The notes under the pieces were generated by a model. The model was given only the letters and a program-made list of their open reading frames with translations, ran no database searches and was not told where the DNA came from. Below, in pieces: positions 46,289 through 55,434 of a DNA stretch of 64,000 nucleotides. The position numbers were made by a program, and so were the translations under genes. The stretch comes from Gemmatimonadota bacterium (lineage in GTDB: Bacteria; Gemmatimonadota; Gemmatimonadetes; Gemmatimonadales; GWC2-71-9). Every line of letters begins with the position of its first letter. Position 1 is the first letter of the stretch. The stretch covers positions 92,474-156,473 of the forward strand of contig QHVB01000032.1 of the NCBI GenBank assembly GCA_003222195.1. Reading direction: 5' to 3'.

Positions 46289-47044
46289 ATGCCTGACTCG
46301 ATCAACCCAGCCGTCCCACAACGTATCCTCGTCGTCGACGATGAGCCTGATATCACGGCGCTCGTCGCATACCACCTCGCGAAAGAGGGCTATCGCGTCA
46401 CCACGGCGGGCACCGGCGCCGATGCGCTGCGCTCGGCACGGGAAGAGCGGCCCGACATGGTCGTGCTCGATCTCATGCTGCCCGGCCACTCAGGATTCGA
46501 GGTGCTCGCCGAGCTCCGGCGGCGCGATGAGACGCGCGACGTCGGCGTGCTGCTGCTGACCGCGCGCAAAGACGAGCCCGATCGCATCAAGGGTCTCTCC
46601 CTCGGTGCGGATGACTACCTGGCCAAGCCGTTTTCCCCGAAAGAGCTCGTGCTGCGCGTGGGCGCTATTCTCCGTCGCCTCGCCGCACCGCCGGTGGCGG
46701 CCGGCGGTCGCCTGGTCGGCGGTCCGATCGTGCTCGACCGCACCGCGCACCGCATCACCGCCGACGGCAAAGAGGTCGATCTGACGGCCACGGAGTTCAA
46801 GCTGCTGGAGCGCTTGATCGAACGCCGCGACCGCGTGCAATCGCGCTCGCAACTCCTGGAATCGGTGTGGCAGGCGCAGCCCGACATCCAGACGCGCACG
46901 GTGGACATGCACGTGCAGCGCCTCCGCACCAAGCTCGGCGCCTCTGGTGACTGGATCGAAACGGTGCGCGCCGTGGGATACCGGTTCCGGGAGCCGGCAG
47001 CGCCAGCGCGGTCTTCCACGGGCACTCGCCGCCGCCGCACATGA
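46289..47044 (+). CDS. phoB: OmpR/PhoB-family response regulator (phosphate regulator)
   Basis: The 251-residue protein has a receiver (10-130; Asp61 in VVLDLMLPG, Lys in YLAKPF) and a winged-helix DNA-binding domain (about 145-235; LTATEFKLLERLIE, TRTVDMHVQRLRTKLG, IETVRAVGYRF). The neighbouring PhoR-like kinase, pst genes and phoU make PhoB the best assignment. It should bind the three 11-bp-period sites seen in this region. Its stop overlaps phoR by 4 bp. Confidence 0.9.
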   Translation: MPDSINPAVPQRILVVDDEPDITALVAYHLAKEGYRVTTAGTGADALRSAREERPDMVVLDLMLPGHSGFEVLAELRRRDETRDVGVLLLTARKDEPDRIKGLSLGADDYLAKPFSPKELVLRVGAILRRLAAPPVAAGGRLVGGPIVLDRTAHRITADGKEVDLTATEFKLLERLIERRDRVQSRSQLLESVWQAQPDIQTRTVDMHVQRLRTKLGASGDWIETVRAVGYRFREPAAPARSSTGTRRRRT

Positions 47045-48750
47045 AGCTCGTCACGCGGCTTTTGGCGAGCATGGGGCTGCTCGTGGCCGCGGCGGTTATC
47101 GGATCGATCATCGCCGCGGACGTGTTACTCCGCCGGCATCTCGAGCAGCAAATCGCCGGCGAGCTGGAGCGCGAGGCGCGGCTGGTCGCCGCCTTCACGC
47201 CGGCCGACTCCTCTCGCTGGCCGGAGTTCGCGGTGCTCGCCGGCGCGCGCCTGGGACGCCGCGTGACCTTGATCGATGCCGACGGCCACGTCCGCGGCGA
47301 CACCGAGTTCGATCGCGCATCGCTGGCACGGCTCGAGAACCATCGCACGCGGCCAGAGGTCCGAGCCGTGCTGGACTCGGCCCGGGCCGTCGGAATGAAC
47401 GAGCGGGTGAGCGCGTCCACCAACGAACCGCAGCTGTACGTCGCCATCAAGGACGGCCCCCCCGGGCTTGCCGTGGTCCGCGTATCCACGACTCTGGTCG
47501 TCGTCGATGCGCAGGTCCACGCCGTACAGCGCGCAGTGGCCGCCGCGGGGCTGCTGTTGTTGCTGGCGGCCTGGCTCGTCGCATGGCTGCTCGCTCGCGC
47601 GCTCGCCCGTCCCTTGCTCCGGATCGCCGACGCCGCCCGTGACATCGCCGCTGGCCGCGTAGCGGAGTTCCCCGACGTCCATGTCCCCGAGCTCGCGCAC
47701 CACGTCGACGCGCTCCGCGCCATGCATCACGAGCTCGAACGCCGCTTCGAGGACCTGCGGCGTGAGCGCGAGGAGTCGCGCACCCTCGTCGAAGCGCTGT
47801 CCGACGGCGTACTTGCCGCCGACAACCGCGGCACGGTCATCTCGACGAACGCGGCCGCGCGACGCCTGCTCGGCTATGGCGCAACCGAGCCGCTGCCGCC
47901 ACTCGGCGAGCTATTCCACGATCGCGCGCACCGGACGCTGATGCGTGAGGTGTTGACCGGCGCTGTCCTCGAGCGACGTGAGCTCGATCTCGGGGACCGA
48001 ACCGTCCTCGTATCCGCGCGACCGCTCGCGGACGGCGGGACCCTGCTCGTGTTGAATGACGTCACTGGGCTGCGGCGGCTGGAAACGATCCGGCGCGACT
48101 TCGTCGCCAACGTCTCGCATGAGCTCAAGACCCCGCTGACGGCGATCGCGGGATACGCCGAAACCCTCGCAGCCGAAGCCCTCGACTCGCAGGCCGTCGG
48201 CTTCGCGCAGACGATCGTGGACAACGCCCGCCGGATGCAGCATCTGGTCGATGATCTGCTCGATCTGTCACGCATCGAGTCGGGTGGCTGGCGGCCTGAG
48301 CCGCGCATGCTGGGCGTCGATGCCGCCGCCCGCGAGGCGTGGCGCCCGTTTGCGGAGCGGGCGTCCAGCCGCAAGATCGAGCTCGAAACCGCCACCGACT
48401 CGGCAGCCGTGAACAGCGATCCCGAAGCGCTGCGTCAGATCTTCACGAACCTGTTCGACAACGCGCTCCGGCACACCCCCGCGGGCGGGGGCATCCGTGT
48501 CACCGCCGATCGTGCCGGCGATGAAACGGTCGTTCGTGTAAGCGACACGGGATCGGGTATTCCAAGCGAGCACCTTCCCAGGATTTTCGAGCGGTTCTAC
48601 CGCGTAGACCCCAGCCGGTCGCGCCAGGAAGGCGGCACCGGACTTGGCCTGGCGATCGTGAAGCACCTCGTCGAGGCGCACGGCGGGCGTGTGGAAGCCG
48701 ACAGCGAGCTTGGGCGGGGAACCACAATCCGTTTGTACTTCCCGACTTAG
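47041..48750 (+). CDS. phoR: PhoR-like membrane sensor histidine kinase
   Basis: The 569-residue kinase has two transmembrane helices (about 8-30 and 165-187) around an extracytoplasmic domain, then a HAMP-like helix pair (about 187-240) and a PAS domain (about 250-345). HisKA follows with His360 in VANVSHELKTPLTAIAGY, and HATPase_c with NLFDNALRHTP, DTGSGIP and GTGLGLAIVK. With PhoB it should sense phosphate status through the Pst-PhoU complex encoded 8 kb downstream. The ATG overlaps the phoB stop (ATGA). Confidence 0.9.
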   Translation: MKLVTRLLASMGLLVAAAVIGSIIAADVLLRRHLEQQIAGELEREARLVAAFTPADSSRWPEFAVLAGARLGRRVTLIDADGHVRGDTEFDRASLARLENHRTRPEVRAVLDSARAVGMNERVSASTNEPQLYVAIKDGPPGLAVVRVSTTLVVVDAQVHAVQRAVAAAGLLLLLAAWLVAWLLARALARPLLRIADAARDIAAGRVAEFPDVHVPELAHHVDALRAMHHELERRFEDLRREREESRTLVEALSDGVLAADNRGTVISTNAAARRLLGYGATEPLPPLGELFHDRAHRTLMREVLTGAVLERRELDLGDRTVLVSARPLADGGTLLVLNDVTGLRRLETIRRDFVANVSHELKTPLTAIAGYAETLAAEALDSQAVGFAQTIVDNARRMQHLVDDLLDLSRIESGGWRPEPRMLGVDAAAREAWRPFAERASSRKIELETATDSAAVNSDPEALRQIFTNLFDNALRHTPAGGGIRVTADRAGDETVVRVSDTGSGIPSEHLPRIFERFYRVDPSRSRQEGGTGLGLAIVKHLVEAHGGRVEADSELGRGTTIRLYFPT

Positions 48751-48754
48751 GTCC

Positions 48755-48783
48755 CGTTACACGGCCGTAACGCAGCCGTCATC
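48755..48783 (+). promoter_or_regulatory. Putative Pho box (three half-sites) before the glycosyltransferase
   Basis: Half-sites CGTTACA (48755-48761), CGTAACG (48766-48772) and CGTCATC (48777-48783) are repeated with an exact 11-bp period (7 bp plus 4 bp spacers). This is the geometry of PhoB binding sites. They end 32 bp before the GTG at 48816. Confidence 0.6.
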
Positions 48784-48815
48784 ACCGGTTGACCTTGGGC
48801 GGGTATCGTTCGTTC

Positions 48816-49988
48816 GTGCGAATTGCACTTGTAACAGACACTTACATGCCGCAGGTCAACGGCGTGACGACAGTGGTCGCCCGGATCGCGAATGTACTGC
48901 GCGAATTCGGCCACCAGGTCGCCGTCGTTGCGCCGCGCTATCCCGGCCGCGCCGCTGAAGCGCCCGGTGAGTTGCGCATTCCATCGGCGGCTTTTCCGCC
49001 ATATCCCGCGATCCGGCTCTCGCTGCCGCAGTTCGGCGCCGTCGCTCGCTTTCTCGATCCGTTCGAGCCCGAGCTCGTGCACGTCGCGACGGAAGGCCCG
49101 TTGGGACTGATGGGCCGCCGCTACGCCAAGCGGCGCGGCATCCCGCTGATGACGTCGTATCACACGAATTTCCCCCAGTACGCGCGGCATTACGGTGCCG
49201 GGGCGCTGGAGCCACTCGTGTGGAAATGGCTGCGCTGGTTCCACCGGCCCGCGGTTCTCACGCAGACGCCGGGAGAGGCCGTCGCCGCTGAGCTCAAGAG
49301 CCGCGGCATCGGCAACCCGATCGTCTGGGGTCGCGGCGTCGACACGGCGCACTTCAATCCGGGACGGCGCAGCGCCGGCTGGCGCCGCTGGCTCGCCGGT
49401 GGGGATGATACCGCAGTCGTCCTGCACGTCGGCCGTCTGGCTCGCGAGAAGAACATCGATGTCCTCATGGAGGCGTGGACGGCGGCGCACGAACGCGTGG
49501 GCCCGCGCGCCACCTTCGTGGTGGCGGGCGAGGGCCCGGAAACGCGGCGGCTCGTGACCCGGCTGCCGTGGGTGCGGCAGCTCGGGTTTCTCGACCGGGG
49601 CCGCCTCGCGGATGTCTACGCGAGCGCCGACATCTGCGTCCTGCCCTCGAAGACCGAGACGTGTGGTCTCGTGGCGCTCGAAGCGATGGCCTCTGGCCTT
49701 GCGGTCGTGGCGGCGGATGCCGGCGGCTTCCGCGAGAGCATTACCCATGGACGTAGCGGCGTCCTCGTCGCCCCGGACGATGCGACCGGATTTGCCGCGG
49801 AGATACTTTCGCTTGTGATCGCGCCCCAGCGTCGCGCCGAAATCGCGACGGCTGCGCGCGCCGCGGCGCTGGCGCGCGACGTCGCGCCCGAGAACCTCGC
49901 GCTGCTGCAACAGTATGCGGCTGCGGCGGGCCACACCGCCGCGGGAGCCTTCACGCGGACGGCGCAGCCGGTCGAGGCGGGGGTTTGA
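48816..49988 (+). CDS. GT4-family glycosyltransferase (possible lipid glycosyltransferase)
   Basis: The 390-residue GT-B enzyme has RIALVTDTYMPQVNGVTTVV at the start, LVHVATEGPLG, TSYHTNFPQYARHYG, VLHVGRLAREKNIDVLMEAW, and the EX7E donor site KTETCGLVALEAMASG. Relatives include MgtA/PimB-type mannosyltransferases, SqdX and diacylglycerol glycosyltransferases, so a lipid acceptor is plausible. GTG 48816 gives the family start; a TTG at 48789 is upstream but less likely. The Pho box and the overlapping PAP2 gene suggest phosphate-starvation lipid remodelling. Confidence 0.88.
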   Translation: MRIALVTDTYMPQVNGVTTVVARIANVLREFGHQVAVVAPRYPGRAAEAPGELRIPSAAFPPYPAIRLSLPQFGAVARFLDPFEPELVHVATEGPLGLMGRRYAKRRGIPLMTSYHTNFPQYARHYGAGALEPLVWKWLRWFHRPAVLTQTPGEAVAAELKSRGIGNPIVWGRGVDTAHFNPGRRSAGWRRWLAGGDDTAVVLHVGRLAREKNIDVLMEAWTAAHERVGPRATFVVAGEGPETRRLVTRLPWVRQLGFLDRGRLADVYASADICVLPSKTETCGLVALEAMASGLAVVAADAGGFRESITHGRSGVLVAPDDATGFAAEILSLVIAPQRRAEIATAARAAALARDVAPENLALLQQYAAAAGHTAAGAFTRTAQPVEAGV

Positions 49989-50416
49989 TGCGCTGGCTCA
50001 CACACCTGGGCGGCGCGCGGGTGACGATCGGGATCGGCCTCGGCCTGATCGCCGTCGGCGAGCAGCTGCTCGGACTGGCGGCGTTGTTCGCGCTGACGAC
50101 ATCGCACTTGGCCGTCCAAGTGCTCAAGCGTGCGGTGGCGCGTCCGCGGCCGTGCGATGCCACCGGCCGCCCGCTCGCGCTCATCGATCTGCCCGATCCG
50201 TTCTCCTTCCCATCGGGGCACGCCGCCGCGGCGAGCGCGGTGGGCGGCACGATCGCGATCGCGCATCCAGCGCTCGCCCCGGTGCTGTTGCCGCTGGCGG
50301 CGCTGATCGCTGGGTCACGCGTGAGCCTGCGGGTCCATCACCTCGGCGACGTGGTCGGCGGAGCCCTGCTCGGCCTGATCGGCGCCATCGGCGCCGCGCT
50401 TCTCATACTGCGTTAG
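49988..50416 (+). CDS. PAP2-superfamily membrane phosphatase
   Basis: The 142-residue membrane protein carries the three phosphatase motifs KRAVARPRP, FPSGHAA and SLRVHHLGDVVGG, with 4-5 hydrophobic helices. PAP2 enzymes remove phosphate from phosphatidic acid, phosphatidylglycerol phosphate or undecaprenyl pyrophosphate. The ATG overlaps the glycosyltransferase stop (TGATG), so the two work together. One possibility is that it makes diacylglycerol from phosphatidate and the glycosyltransferase decorates it. It is shorter than typical UppP or PgpB and begins near the second helix of the family. Confidence 0.85.
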   Translation: MRWLTHLGGARVTIGIGLGLIAVGEQLLGLAALFALTTSHLAVQVLKRAVARPRPCDATGRPLALIDLPDPFSFPSGHAAAASAVGGTIAIAHPALAPVLLPLAALIAGSRVSLRVHHLGDVVGGALLGLIGAIGAALLILR

Positions 50417-50486
50417 TCGCGCGAATAGGTGCCCGGCGGCGGATTGCACGGCCGTCCGTTCGGGTGCCCAGGTAGCGGAGGCTCGT

Positions 50487-50504
50487 TGTTACAAGCTCGT
50501 GACA
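50487..50504 (+). promoter_or_regulatory. Putative Pho box before the porin-pstS genes
   Basis: TGTTACA (50487-50493) and CGTGACA (50498-50504) are 11 bp apart start to start. They precede the porin start at 50583 by about 80 bp. The region 50417-50582 holds no gene. Confidence 0.6.
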
Positions 50505-50582
50505 CTAGAAAAGGCGTTTGGTGATGCGGGCAAGCGAGTCTTCGTTACCTGGTTACATCACCCCTTTCGAGGAGCTCACACC

Positions 50583-51629
50583 GTGCACGTACGACCACTG
50601 TTGAGCCTCGCTGCGGCAGGCGCCCTTAGCACGATGTCGGCGACCGGCCTTAGCGCCCAGGCTCAGGCCCCACAGGCACCACAGGTCACCGTCAGCGGCG
50701 TTTCGTATCTGCAATACCTCTATCAGCTCAAAGACACTGCCAACCACAACAACAACTTCGACGTGACCCGGGCCTACATCAACGTGATTGGCCGGTTCTC
50801 GGGTGGCGTCAGCACGCGCATCACGGCCGACGTCAACCGGCCCGCCGGTGACAACTCTTTGCGCTATCGCCTGAAGTATGCGTTTGTCGCTTACACACCG
50901 CAGGGCAGCTCGCTCACGTACAAACTCGGCCAAATCCATACACCCTTCATCGATTGGGAAGAGGCGCTGTGGGATTACCGCATGCAGGGGCAGATGGCGA
51001 TGGAGCGTGGCGGCTACCTCTCATCGTCGGACTTCGGTCTCGGCGTGGACGGTAACTGGAACGCCGACCGCGTCAACATGCAGGTGGGCATCTACAACGG
51101 GGAGAGCTACAGCGGCGGGACCGGCGACAAGCGCAAGGACCTGATGGGTCGCGTCTCCGTACGCGTCAAGCCGACCGATGACGCCAGCCGCGTTGGTGGA
51201 CTGCGCATCACCGCGTATGGCCAATACGGCAAGCCGACAACCGGCGGCGAACGCAGCCGGCTGCTCGGCATGGTGTCGTACCGGACGAGGCTGATCACCC
51301 TGGCAGGCGAATACGCAGTGACGAAGGACAGCACCGCGGGGCCACCGGTGGTCGCCAAGGCCTCCGGCTCAGTCGCCAGCTTCTTCGGTGTCTATCGCTT
51401 CACGAACTCGAAGGCGGCGGTGTTGGCCCGCGTAGACCTGACGGACCCGAACACCAACGTCGGCAACAACCGGCTGACCCGCGTCATCGGCGGCGCCTCG
51501 TATCAGCTCTCGCCGAACCTTCGGCTGCTCGCCGATGTCGACTTGCTGACGTACCAGGGCGGCACGCCGACACCGGCGCTCGAGGCAACGCGGTCGCAGG
51601 CTTACTTCCAGGCGCAGTTCACGTTCTAA
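50583..51629 (+). CDS. Phosphate-selective-type porin (OprO/OprP-like)
   Basis: The 348-residue outer-membrane protein has a signal peptide (residues 1-25, ending GLSAQAQA). A 16-stranded-type barrel with alternating strands follows (VSGVSYLQYLYQLKD, YAFVAYTPQGSSLTYKLGQIHTPFIDWEE) and an aromatic C-terminus (YFQAQFTF). GTG 50583 is preferred because the signal peptide starts there and GGAG lies upstream; an earlier GTG is inside the Pho box. It is followed 22 bp later by pstS, fitting a phosphate-uptake pore. Selectivity itself cannot be read from the sequence. Confidence 0.85.
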   Translation: MHVRPLLSLAAAGALSTMSATGLSAQAQAPQAPQVTVSGVSYLQYLYQLKDTANHNNNFDVTRAYINVIGRFSGGVSTRITADVNRPAGDNSLRYRLKYAFVAYTPQGSSLTYKLGQIHTPFIDWEEALWDYRMQGQMAMERGGYLSSSDFGLGVDGNWNADRVNMQVGIYNGESYSGGTGDKRKDLMGRVSVRVKPTDDASRVGGLRITAYGQYGKPTTGGERSRLLGMVSYRTRLITLAGEYAVTKDSTAGPPVVAKASGSVASFFGVYRFTNSKAAVLARVDLTDPNTNVGNNRLTRVIGGASYQLSPNLRLLADVDLLTYQGGTPTPALEATRSQAYFQAQFTF

Positions 51630-51651
51630 CGCACACGGAGAACACAAACTC

Positions 51652-52692
51652 ATGAAGTCTCTTCTGCTCCTGCTTGCCGCGTTACCAGCGGCAGCTCTCG
51701 CGCAAGTCCAGCTGAACGGCGCCGGGGCGACGTTTCCGAACATCATCTATCAGGACTGGATCCTGACCTATAACCAGACGCATCCCGACGCGAAGCTGAA
51801 CTACCAGTCGATCGGCTCGGGCGGCGGCATTCGTCAGTTCTCCGACGGCACGGTCGACTTCGGTGCGTCGGACGCGCCGATGACCGATTCGGCGATCGCG
51901 GCGATCGGTGGCAACGTGCTCCACATTCCGACGGTGCTGGGCGCCGTCGTCGTGGCGTACAACTTGCCCGGGCTTGCGCAGCCGGTGAAGTTCACGCCCG
52001 ACGTCATCGCCGACATCTTCCTCGGGAAGATCACCAAGTGGAACGATGCGCGGCTGACGAGCATCAACGCCGGTCTGTCCCTCCCCGCGACGGACATCGT
52101 CGTCGTGCATCGCGCCGACGGGTCGGGCACGTCCTTCGTCTTCACGGACTATCTCTCCAAGGTCAGCTCCGAGTGGCAGCAGAAGGTCGGGAAAGGCACG
52201 TCCGTCAATTGGCCGGTGGGCCTGGGTGGGCGCGGGAACGAGGGAGTCTCGTCGACTGTGAATCAGACGCCCGGCGCGATCGGCTATATCGAGCTTGGCT
52301 ACGCGACCGCCAACAAGATCCCGTTCGGGACAGTGCGCAACAGCTCCGGAAACTGGATCACGCCGTCCCTCGAGTCGGTTACGGCCGCCGCGGCGGGCGC
52401 GATGAAGGACATGGGCCCGAACACCGATTTCCGCGTCTCCATCACCAACTCGACGGGACCCCAGGCTTATCCGATCGCCAGCTTTACCTGGTTCCTGGTT
52501 CACAAGTCTTACGCGGACACGGCAAAGGCTCGGGCGCTCATCCAGTTCATTTGGTGGGCCGAGAGCGAAGGGCAAGCCAAGGCCCCACAGCTCGGCTATG
52601 CCCCGCTTCCCAGGGACTTGCACCCGTGGATTCAAGCACGGTTGAAAAGCGTCACCGCCGGCGGGCGGGCAGTCTGGAAAGCCGCTGAGTAA
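51652..52692 (+). CDS. pstS: Phosphate ABC transporter substrate-binding protein
   Basis: The 346-residue protein has a signal peptide (1-16, ending ALA) and the PstS sequence LNGAGATFPNIIYQDWI, SIGSGGGIRQFSDGTVDFGASDAPM (phosphate-binding loop), GKITKWNDARL, VHRADGSGTSFVFTDYLS and GAIGYIELGYA. It captures phosphate in the periplasm for PstCAB. It follows the porin by 22 bp and is followed by a hairpin (52711-52750), so porin and pstS form one unit. Confidence 0.96.
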   Translation: MKSLLLLLAALPAAALAQVQLNGAGATFPNIIYQDWILTYNQTHPDAKLNYQSIGSGGGIRQFSDGTVDFGASDAPMTDSAIAAIGGNVLHIPTVLGAVVVAYNLPGLAQPVKFTPDVIADIFLGKITKWNDARLTSINAGLSLPATDIVVVHRADGSGTSFVFTDYLSKVSSEWQQKVGKGTSVNWPVGLGGRGNEGVSSTVNQTPGAIGYIELGYATANKIPFGTVRNSSGNWITPSLESVTAAAAGAMKDMGPNTDFRVSITNSTGPQAYPIASFTWFLVHKSYADTAKARALIQFIWWAESEGQAKAPQLGYAPLPRDLHPWIQARLKSVTAGGRAVWKAAE

Positions 52693-52710
52693 TAAGTCCT
52701 GACATAACGG

Positions 52711-52750
52711 AGCACCTCCCGGTGTGTAGTTGGGGGCGCCGGGGGGTGCT
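52711..52750 (+). terminator. Hairpin after pstS
   Basis: A 12-bp stem (52711-52722 against 52739-52750, one G-U wobble) with a 16-base loop follows the pstS stop. The downstream sequence has only a short T-rich run. It separates pstS from the Pho-box-driven pstC operon. Confidence 0.6.
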
Positions 52751-52760
52751 TCGGTTTCAC

Positions 52761-52789
52761 GGTGACAATTCCGTTACACCGTTGTGACG
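52761..52789 (+). promoter_or_regulatory. Putative Pho box before pstC
   Basis: Three half-sites with an 11-bp period: GGTGACA (52761-52767), CGTTACA (52772-52778) and TGTGACG (52783-52789). They end 36 bp before the pstC ATG at 52826. Confidence 0.65.
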
Positions 52790-52825
52790 GACACCGGATG
52801 CACCGCCGGTAGGTTTCCCCGCGCG

Positions 52826-53824
52826 ATGACCAGCCTCCCGATCGAAAGCCCCCCCCGCCCCCCGCGCCTCACCCGTCCCCGCCCGCAGTCGCTACACGCC
52901 ACAGATCGCAGTGACCGGATTTATCGATCCGTCCTGACTGGTTTCGCGCTCGGCCTGCCGCTTCTCATCCTCATCATTCTCGGCGTCCTGTTTACCGGCG
53001 CACTGCCCGCTTTGAAGCGATTCGGTCCGACCTTCCTGTGGACCTCGACCTGGGACCCGGTCGCCGAGGTCTACGGCGCGGCACCGATGATCTTCGGGAC
53101 GCTGGCGTCGTCGCTGCTCGCGCTGCTGATCGCCGTCCCGCTCGCGCTGAGCGTGGCGGTTTTTCTCACCGAGTTTTCGCCCGGCTGGCTGCGCCAGCCG
53201 GTCGCATTCCTCGTGGAGCTGCTTGCCGCCATTCCGAGCGTCGTGTACGGCACCTGGGGGATCTTCGTTCTGATTCCTTTCTTGCGGGCTCACGTCGTGC
53301 CGCCGCTCAAGGCGGTGCTTGGCTGGACGCCGTTCCTGCAGGGCGTGTTCTATGGCAACTCGCTGCTCGCCGGCGGCGTCATTCTCGCCATCATGATCGT
53401 CCCGTACATCGCGGCCGTCTCCCGCGAGGTTCTGCTCGCGGTGCCGGCGAGCCAGCGCGAGGCGGCACTCGCGATGGGCGCGACGCGCTGGGAGGCTGTG
53501 CGGTCCGCCGTGCTACCCTACGGTCGCGCCGGCTTGATCGGCGCCGTCATCCTCGGCCTCGGTCGCGCGCTCGGTGAAACGATGGCCGTCACGATGCTCA
53601 TCGGAAACCGGCACGACATCGGCGTCTCGCTCCTGCAACCGGCGTACACGATGGCGGCGGCGATCGCCAACGAGTTCAGTGAAGCCACCACCAACCTGTA
53701 CCAGTCGGCCCTGTTCGAAGTCGGATTGATCCTCTTCGTGCTCACGGTCACGGTCAACGCCATCGCGCGGGTTCTGATCTGGCGTGTGGCGCGCGGCCAG
53801 GCGGTGGGGAGCCGGGCGCTGTGA
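52826..53824 (+). CDS. pstC: Phosphate ABC transporter permease PstC
   Basis: The 332-residue inner-membrane permease has about six helices and the EAA-type loop REAALAMGATRWEAVRSAVLPYGRAGLIGA. It has SVVYGTWGIFVLIPFLR and a LGLGRALGETMAVTMLIG block. ATG 52826 was chosen because an in-frame GTG at 52784 falls in the Pho box. The N-terminus is Pro- and Arg-rich. Its stop overlaps pstA (GTGA). Confidence 0.95.
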   Translation: MTSLPIESPPRPPRLTRPRPQSLHATDRSDRIYRSVLTGFALGLPLLILIILGVLFTGALPALKRFGPTFLWTSTWDPVAEVYGAAPMIFGTLASSLLALLIAVPLALSVAVFLTEFSPGWLRQPVAFLVELLAAIPSVVYGTWGIFVLIPFLRAHVVPPLKAVLGWTPFLQGVFYGNSLLAGGVILAIMIVPYIAAVSREVLLAVPASQREAALAMGATRWEAVRSAVLPYGRAGLIGAVILGLGRALGETMAVTMLIGNRHDIGVSLLQPAYTMAAAIANEFSEATTNLYQSALFEVGLILFVLTVTVNAIARVLIWRVARGQAVGSRAL

Positions 53825-54669
53825 GCGGCCGCGCGCTCCGCCGTCATCTCGCCAGCCGCGCGATGACCGCCGTGGTGGTGGTGCTGTCGTTCACCGCCGT
53901 GCTCGCGCTGCTGCTCATTCTCGGCGATCTCGTGCTGAAGGGCGCGTCTTCCATCGATTGGGCCTTCTTTACGAAGAGTCCCGTGCCGGCCGGGCAGTCG
54001 GGAGGCGGTGTCGCCAACGCGATCGTCGGTACCGGCATCATCGTCGGTCTCGCCGCGTTGATCGGCGTACCGATCGGCGTAGCAGCCGGGCTGTACCTGG
54101 CCGAGTATGGGTCCGGGCGGCTCGGTTTCGTGGTGCGGTTCATTGCGGATGTGCTCAACGGCACCCCGTCGATCGTAGTCGGCATCGTGGCGTGGACGTT
54201 CATCGTCCGGCCGACCCACGGGTATTCGGCGCTCGCGGGCAGCGTCGCGCTGGCGATTCTGATGATTCCGATGCTCGCGCGTACGACGGAGGAGATGGTG
54301 CGCCTGGTGCCGCATTCGTTGCGTGAGGCGGCGCTCGCACTCGGGTACCCGCGCTGGCGCACGTCGCTCAAGATCGTGGCCCGCACGGCGCTCGGCGGAA
54401 TCGTCACGGGGTGCCTCGTGGGCATCGCACGAATTGCCGGCGAGACCGCCCCGCTCCTGTTCACCGCCCTGGGCAATCTGAACTTCTCCGTGGACATCAC
54501 GCAGCCGATGCAGTCCCTGTCACTGCAGATCTACGTATATGCGACGGGCCCGTTCGAGGAATGGCATCGTCTGGCGTGGGCGTCCGCGCTCGTGCTCATG
54601 GGACTCGTGCTGATCATTTCCATCACCGCCCGGTGGGTCACGCGGCAACGCTATGGTCGCATCCGCTAA
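53821..54669 (+). CDS. pstA: Phosphate ABC transporter permease PstA
   Basis: The 282-residue permease partner of PstC has six helices, [18 protein letters not shown], the cytoplasmic loop [30 protein letters not shown] and [18 protein letters not shown]. The start is GTG at 53821. The 3' end overlaps pstB by 17 bp. Confidence 0.95.
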   Translation: MSGRALRRHLASRAMTAVVVVLSFTAVLALLLILGDLVLKGASSIDWAFFTKSPVPAGQSGGGVANAIVGTGIIVGLAALIGVPIGVAAGLYLAEYGSGRLGFVVRFIADVLNGTPSIVVGIVAWTFIVRPTHGYSALAGSVALAILMIPMLARTTEEMVRLVPHSLREAALALGYPRWRTSLKIVARTALGGIVTGCLVGIARIAGETAPLLFTALGNLNFSVDITQPMQSLSLQIYVYATGPFEEWHRLAWASALVLMGLVLIISITARWVTRQRYGRIR

Positions 54670-55429
54670 TACCCGGCTGCGCCTCGAGGCCGCGCATCTC
54701 ACCGCGCTGTTCGGCCAGCACCGCGCGGTGCGCGACGTCTCACTCTTGTTTCCCGCCCATGTCGTCACGGCGATCATCGGTCCGTCGGGATGCGGCAAGA
54801 GTACCCTGCTCCGTTGCCTGAATCGGATGCACGAGCTGACCCCCGGGGCGAGCGTCCAGGGTGACGTGCTGCTGGACAACGTGAACATCTATGCGGACGA
54901 CGTGAGTCCGATCGAGCTGCGCCGACGCATCGGGATGGTGTTCCAGCGCCCTACGCCGTTTCCCACCATGTCGATCTCCGACAATGTCGCGGCGGGCCTG
55001 CGCGTGAATGGCCGTCAGAAGAGCTCGGACGTCGACGACGCGGTTGCGCGAGCGTTGCAGCAAGCTGCGCTCTGGGACGAAGTGAAGGACCGGCTGCACA
55101 CCAGCGCCTTGGCGCTTTCGGGCGGCCAGCAGCAGCGGCTGTGCATTGCCCGAGCGGTGGCTCCGCAACCCGAGATCCTGCTGCTCGACGAGCCGACGGC
55201 GTCGCTCGATCCGGCGGGGACGCAGCGCATCGAGGAGCTCTGTCACGCGCTGAAGCGCCTGTACACGATCGTGATCGTGACGCACAACATGCAGCAGGCC
55301 GCGCGCGTGTCCGATTACACCGCGTTCATGTATCTCGGCAGCTTGATCGAGGTCGGCAAGACGAACGAGCTCTTCACGAAGCCGAAGGTCGAGCAGACTG
55401 AAGCGTATATCACCGGACGGTTCGGTTGA
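54653..55429 (+). CDS. pstB: Phosphate ABC transporter ATPase PstB (first copy)
   Basis: The 258-residue ATPase has Walker [11 protein letters not shown]-loop VFQRPTPFP, signature LSGGQQQRL, Walker [13 protein letters not shown] and H-loop [17 protein letters not shown]. It energises phosphate import through PstCA. A second pstB follows directly; both keep all catalytic motifs. The Q-loop Pro-Thr-Pro here differs from the usual Pro-Asn-Pro kept in copy two. Confidence 0.95.
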   Translation: MVASANTRLRLEAAHLTALFGQHRAVRDVSLLFPAHVVTAIIGPSGCGKSTLLRCLNRMHELTPGASVQGDVLLDNVNIYADDVSPIELRRRIGMVFQRPTPFPTMSISDNVAAGLRVNGRQKSSDVDDAVARALQQAALWDEVKDRLHTSALALSGGQQQRLCIARAVAPQPEILLLDEPTASLDPAGTQRIEELCHALKRLYTIVIVTHNMQQAARVSDYTAFMYLGSLIEVGKTNELFTKPKVEQTEAYITGRFG

Positions 55430-55434
55430 AAGCG

